Shown here: positions 29,913 to 34,219 of the stretch, in pieces
Position numbering within the stretch: the first letter of the stretch is position 1
Layout: each line of letters starts with the position of its first letter
From: Nemertoderma westbladi
Lineage: Eukaryota; Xenacoelomorpha; Nemertodermatida; Nemertodermatidae
Reading direction: 5' to 3'
Assembly: GCA_032718475.1 (NCBI GenBank)
Contig: JAUCBJ010008726.1
Coordinates: 1 to 34,219, forward strand
Length of the DNA: 34,219 nucleotides
Notes under the pieces: model-generated
What the model was told of the DNA's origin: nothing
The model's database searches: none
The model's input: only the letters and a program-made list of their open reading frames with translations
Position numbers and translations under genes: made by a program

Positions 29913-30617
29913 CTACTCTACTGGAACGGTTTCCATTTCGCTGTAGGGTTCTCTGATTCTTTCGCGTTTAACCATGAACGGTTTCCAGCCATCAGAACCG
30001 TCTCCTGTGGAATACTTCTTACGTTCCATCACAAGACACGGACCCAAATGTTTCTCCTCTAGCAGTTCGTTGCAACAACCTCTTCCACCCTCTGGATAAT
30101 ACTTATGTTGTTTAGCCTTGCAGTCACCGATGTGTAGAAAAATCTTTTCACCACTGTTACGGTATTCCTTGTGGAACAATGCCGGGGAATCACATGGTAA
30201 AGTATCTGGTGGCTGCCCAACAGGGTATGTAGGTTCAACAATCACAATGTTGTTTGTGTTATCAACACCCATACATCTCATGCGATCAGTTTCGAATGTC
30301 AGTAGCGAATAAAATCGTTTTGACAAAGAACCCCTTATTCTATGTTCATATATGTATTGAGTTATTATCGTTCCCGACTTACAAGCTGTCTCGTTCTCAT
30401 AACATTGGAAGGTTATGTCGTTATTGTTATTGTCGCTATCGCACTCCAAGTATTGTGCGTTATAACCTTTTTTAACAATTTTCGTTTCACTTTTACATTT
30501 ACTTTCGATATAAATTCTTATTTTATCTCCCTTTCTTCCTGTCCATTTGCATTCATCATCTTTCTCTTCAACGACACCCGGAGAACAACATAGGCATTTT
30601 TTGAGAAATTTCGCCAT
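29913..30617 (-). CDS. Cysteine-rich family protein, copy B (unknown function)
   Basis: 234 residues, uninterrupted. Homologous over its whole length to copies A and C, but more diverged at both ends. The N-terminal cysteine cluster is reduced (Cys 12 is Ser and Cys 16 is Val), there is a 2-residue insertion in the Asp/Asn-rich stretch (CDSDNNNNDI), and the C-terminus stops four to five residues early. Residues from about 92 to 150 are unchanged. Flanking homology to A/C ends about 20 bp upstream of the ATG and a few tens of bp after the stop, so B does not carry the TATA-containing flank. It may be an older partial duplicate with its own expression, or a silent copy kept open by gene conversion. 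Confidence 0.7.
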   Translation of the reverse strand: MAKFLKKCLCCSPGVVEEKDDECKWTGRKGDKIRIYIESKCKSETKIVKKGYNAQYLECDSDNNNNDITFQCYENETACKSGTIITQYIYEHRIRGSLSKRFYSLLTFETDRMRCMGVDNTNNIVIVEPTYPVGQPPDTLPCDSPALFHKEYRNSGEKIFLHIGDCKAKQHKYYPEGGRGCCNELLEEKHLGPCLVMERKKYSTGDGSDGWKPFMVKRERIREPYSEMETVPVE

Positions 30618-30779
30618 TTATAAATTATTTTTAACACTATACAGCGCCCATGTGAAGTTTCCCAGGATTCCCATTCCCAGCGGAAAAAAAACACATTAGA
30701 AAGGAATTTGACATTCATGTGTTGCGCGAAGTCCTCTTTTTTTTTGAGGAGGGATGGTCTGTTGATCACTCGGTCGGAC

Positions 30780-31665
30780 GGTGAGTGAGAAGGTGGGCGG
30801 GTGGGTGGTAAGGTGGGTGGGTGGGAATATGGGAATGTGGGTGGAAGGGAATGTGGGAAGGTGGATGGGAATGTGTGAAGGTGGATGGAAATTTGGGAAG
30901 ATGGGAATGTGGGAAGGTGGGTGGGAATGTGGGAAGATAGGAAGGGGGGAATGTGGGAAGATGGGAAAGTGGGTGGATGGGAATGTCTGAATGTTGGTAG
31001 ATGTAAATGTGGGTAGATGGGTATGTGGGAAGGTGGATGGGAATGTGGGAAGATGATAATGTGGGAATGTGGATTGGAATGTGGGAAGGTGGGTGGGGAT
31101 ATAGGAAGAGGGGAATGTGGATGGGAATTTGGGAAGATGATAGTGAGGGAAGGTGGATGGGAATGTGGGAAGTTGGGTGGAATTGTAGGAAGATGGGAAT
31201 GTGGGAAGGTGAATTGGAATGTGGCAATATGGGAATGTGGGAAGATGGGAATGTGGAAGGTGGATGGTTATGTGGGAAGAAGAGAATGTGGGAAGGGGGA
31301 TGGGAATGTATGAAGGTGGGTGGGAATGTAGGAAGATGGGAATGTGGGAAGATGGGAATATGGGAAGGTGGATGGGAATTTGGGAAGATGATAATGTGGT
31401 AAGGTGGATGGGAATGTGGTAATGTGGGAAGGTAAGTGGAAATGTAGGAAGATGGTAATGTGGGAAGATGGGAATGTGGGGAGATGGAGGGAAATGTAGG
31501 AATATGGGAATGTGGGAAGGTGGGAATGTGGAAAGGTGGGTGGCAATATTGGAATGTTGGAAGAGTTGGTGGGAATGTGGGAAGGTGGATGGAAAGTGGG
31601 AAGGTTGATGTGAATGTGGGAAGATTGATGAAAATTTTGGAAGGTGGGAAGTGTGGGGAGGTGGC
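30780..31665 (+). repeat. C-poor degenerate tandem repeat (G/A/T array)
   Basis: Built from variants of 'gtgggaag', 'atgggaat' and 'gtggatgggaat', giving an approximately 10-20-bp irregular period. The plus strand is almost free of cytosine. Because minus-strand stops need CTA, TCA or TTA on this strand, a 344-codon antisense frame (31800-30766) stays open by composition alone. Confidence 0.9.
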
Positions 31666-31675
31666 CAGATGGTTA

Positions 31676-31965
31676 TTTATTGTTTTGGTTAGAAAAGACA
31701 GCCTCGGTAACATGCACCTCACCATCAATTGGTAGGTAGCAACATCGTTTATTGTTTTGGTTAGAAAAGCTCGCCTATGTAACCTGCTCCTTTCCCTCAT
31801 TTGGTAGGGATCAACAACATTTATTGTTTTGGTTAGAATAGAACAATCATGTAACTTGATCCTTTCCTACAATTGATGGGTAACAAAATCGTTTTTGTTT
31901 TGGTCAGAAAAGCGAAACCATGTAACCTAGAACAACACAGTTTATTGTTTTGGTTATGAGGTGTG
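31676..31965 (+). repeat. 72-bp tandem repeat, about 4.5 units
   Basis: Units begin 'tttattgttttggttagaaaag' or a close variant at 31676, 31748, 31820, 31893 and 31941. The fourth unit is shortened to 48 bp and the last is truncated. A related single monomer lies at 13776-13850. Confidence 0.85.
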
Positions 31966-32364
31966 TTAAAATGCCTAGGCAATCATTATATACTTAGTAG
32001 GTAATCGTCCGAATATTTAGTAAGTAAGAAACGGATCCGGATTTTTGACGATTTTCCCAGATAAATGATATTAGTGCTATTCGGTAGAAAGATTTAAGTA
32101 ATACAGTATTTCTGTATGTATTTGGTATTTACGTAAAAAATCTTAATCGTTATAATAGGAAATTGGGGAAATGATAAGGATTAGCGGTCATTTTAAGTCA
32201 TATTTGGGACAGAGGAACATTTGGGTGTATTTACATTTACTTGGGCGCAATATTTTTATTCATAGCTAACACAATAATGTGTACAGTGTATGTATATTAT
32301 TCAATAAGAATACCAGCGCAATCGTATTTGGATAGTAAAACGTATAGCCACAGTAATCCCTTTT
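31966..32364. other. Unassigned spacer before the right duplication copy
   Basis: AT-rich, with no ORF or repeat recognised. The duplication begins at 'atcctt' (32365). Confidence 0.6.
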
Positions 32365-32771
32365 ATCCTTGACGAAGATTGCTTCATCTCAGGACCGGGA
32401 CGCCGAGGATCTCCAAGTCCACAAGGAGTACCACAGTCTGCTACTTCCTGATACTTCAGGATCTTTAGGGATTCGGCCTCCTCCAACAATAGGGCCTCTC
32501 TCGGTGACACTCTGGGGGTAAAAGCTGGGTGCATAAAGAGGGTTTACGATAGTGGCTTCCCAAACCTGGGATGGGGCAGCGTCACAATGGGAAGAGTATA
32601 ACGGCCATCCGGCATCCGCGCTGCAGAAAGTGGTCGGGTTGCAGTATGTAACTGCTGAGTTTCAGACAGTGGTGTCCTGAGGTTGTAACGGGTGAGTTAC
32701 AGACAGTAATAAAGGGTATATAGCGGATGAGTTACCGATAAAGGTCGGGGATGCCGTCCTGTTACGGACAG

Positions 32772-33488
32772 TTACAGACTGTGGTCGGGCTCCTCTACAG
32801 TAACGGTTTCCATTTCGCTGTAGGGTTCTATGATTCTTTCGCGTTTAACCATGAACGGTTTCCAGCCATCAGAAGCTTCTCCTGTGGAATACATTATACG
32901 TTCCATCACAAGACACGGACCCAAATGTTTCTCCTCTAGCAGTTCGTTGCAACAACCTCTTCCACCATCTGGATAATACTTATGTTGTTTAGCCTTGCAG
33001 TCACCAATGTGTAGCAAAATCTTTTCACCACTTTTACGATATTCCTTGTGGAACAATGCCAGGGAATCACATGGTAAAGTATCTGGTGGTTGTCCCACAG
33101 GGTATGTAGGTTCAACAATCACAATGTTGTTTGTGTTATCAACACCCATACATCTCATGCGATCAGTTTCGAATGTCAGTAGCGAATAAAATCGTTTTGA
33201 CAAAGAACCCCTTATTTTATGTTCATATATGTATTGAGTTATTATCGTTCCCGGATTACAAGCTGCCTCGTTCTCATAACTTTGGAAGGTTATATCGTTA
33301 TTGTCTTTGTCGCACTCCAAGTATTGTGCGTTATAACCTTTGTTATCAATTTGTGTCTCACTTTTAAATTTACTTTTGTTATAAATTCTTATTTTATCTC
33401 CTTTTCTTCCTGTCCATTTGCATTCATCATCTTTCTCTTCACAGACACCCGGACAACAACATAGGCATTTCTTCAGAAATGTCGCCAT
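32772..33488 (-). CDS. Cysteine-rich family protein, copy C (unknown function)
   Basis: 238 residues, uninterrupted. It keeps the full N-terminal cysteine cluster (CLCCCPGVC) and the invariant core. It differs from copy A at about 15 residues, clustered toward the C-terminus (around MERIMYSTGEASDG and MVKRERIIEPYSE), and agrees with copy B at several of those sites (DCKAKQHKYYP, LLEEKH, VKRERI, EPYSE). Copy A therefore probably carries the derived states, or B and C have exchanged sequence. No intron, signal peptide or membrane helix. The upstream TATA box is present. Confidence 0.75.
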   Translation of the reverse strand: MATFLKKCLCCCPGVCEEKDDECKWTGRKGDKIRIYNKSKFKSETQIDNKGYNAQYLECDKDNNDITFQSYENEAACNPGTIITQYIYEHKIRGSLSKRFYSLLTFETDRMRCMGVDNTNNIVIVEPTYPVGQPPDTLPCDSLALFHKEYRKSGEKILLHIGDCKAKQHKYYPDGGRGCCNELLEEKHLGPCLVMERIMYSTGEASDGWKPFMVKRERIIEPYSEMETVTVEEPDHSL

Positions 33489-33626
33489 TAATAAATTATT
33501 TTTAACACCACAATACAGTCACAATGTTGTGGTACAGTAGATTTGATTACAAATTGGAGCACTGTATTAATTATTGATGTAACTTTTAAAATTTATTTTT
33601 AATAGATTTTAGGTTAGGGAATCCTG

Positions 33627-33636
33627 TATTTATAAA
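33627..33636 (-). promoter_or_regulatory. Putative TATA box upstream of gene copy C
   Basis: The same TTTATAAATA as for copy A, about 140 bp upstream of the ATG on the minus strand. Confidence 0.4.
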
Positions 33637-34219
33637 GGCGAGAAATAGGTAGTGTGCTTACGTCATATGTACAATAATAAGTGCGGTAACTGTACTGTAG
33701 TGTTATGATTTCACTACCAGTATCCGCACGGTATTTAATATACTGTAGTCTAGCATTGAACATGTGATCTTTTGGGATTGTTTATCACCCGTATTATTGA
33801 CATTGAATGGGACTTTACCGTAATGGTGCCTAAGCCTACTGTAGATGTACTCTTTGTGTGGGTGGTTAAGATAAGATAAGCGTGAGAAGGGTAAAATCCG
33901 TATTAAAAAATAAGTAAATTTGATAGATTAAAATGGCTAAGTGTTTGAAAGGGAAATTAAAAATAGTTAAATGTTGGGATCGATAACTGCCGATTTACTA
34001 AATTTCAATAATAATATACATTATTACACTCTGTAACCGTAACAATAACATATTATATCGAAATATCGAAAAAGCTGTATACGTGAGAAACGGTTGATAT
34101 CGTACCAGTGATATCGGTTGATAGCATACACGAAACGAGATCAAATACATTTAATTCAATTATTATTATAATAAATTTCTAAATTAAAGACAGACAACCA
34201 GAATTAATGTTGAGCTTCA

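Larger units (their letters stand above)
32365..34219 (-). repeat. Segmental duplication, right copy (partner 11815-13660)
   Basis: About 1855 bp, same orientation as the left copy, continuing to the window edge, so the duplication is probably longer. Most of the noncoding part differs by only scattered substitutions and small indels (for example 'cagtctagc' versus 'actgtagtctagc'). Confidence 0.95.

Noticed and set aside
30766-31800. 344-codon minus-strand ORF rich in His, Pro, Ser and Thr
   Set aside because: It is the antisense of a C-poor tandem array. Lack of cytosine removes most minus-strand stops, so the frame is open by composition.

Overview
The window looks like repeat-rich nuclear DNA from an invertebrate animal. 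It carries BEL/Pao and non-LTR retrotransposon coding sequence, long minisatellites, homopolymer tracts, TATA-type promoters and no bacterial gene organisation. I cannot name the species or phylum. Almost all recognisable coding sequence is transposon-derived. The exceptions are one small family of single-exon genes present three times, and a decayed gene I do not recognise.

Layout. 1-330 is the 3' part of an LTR, matched near-collinearly by 25973-26294. 498-4036 is a minus-strand non-LTR retrotransposon with an uninterrupted 1105-codon endonuclease/reverse transcriptase ORF and a (TAG)n 3' tail. 4142-4560 is the antisense 3' stub of another LINE. About 4784-8727 is a decayed plus-strand CR1/L2-like LINE with ORF1 and ORF2 relics and an (ATT)n tail. 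9241-11788 is a minisatellite of about 64 units of 40 bp with higher-order repeats. 11815-13660 is the first copy of a 1.85-kb duplication carrying cysteine-rich gene copy A. 13661-15460 is mostly featureless apart from a G-tract/C-tract inverted repeat.

15461-26294 is best read as one degenerate BEL/Pao element. It consists of a U3 remnant fused directly to gag, then protease, reverse transcriptase, RNase H, integrase and the C-terminal DUF5641-like domain. A 1.7-kb spacer follows, then a third, unrecognised ORF (24100-25694, broken) in the position where env genes sit, then a 3' LTR with a visible TATA box, initiator and polyadenylation signal.

26295-28038 is noncoding with hairpins. 28039-29421 (minus) is a relic of a roughly 430-460-codon gene of unknown family. 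29913-30617 is gene copy B. 30780-31965 holds two adjacent tandem arrays. 32365-34219 is the second copy of the 1.85-kb duplication, with gene copy C.

The most interesting content is the A/B/C family. These are intron-less proteins of 234-239 residues with a cysteine cluster at the N-terminus and a nearly invariant core. Their pattern is weakly reminiscent of a beta-trefoil (FGF/IL-1-like) fold, which is inference only. All three are open and on the minus strand, and a 153-bp stretch is identical at every base between the otherwise diverged copies A and B. The third ORF of the BEL/Pao element and the 28-29 kb relic gene are the other two unexplained protein-coding signals.
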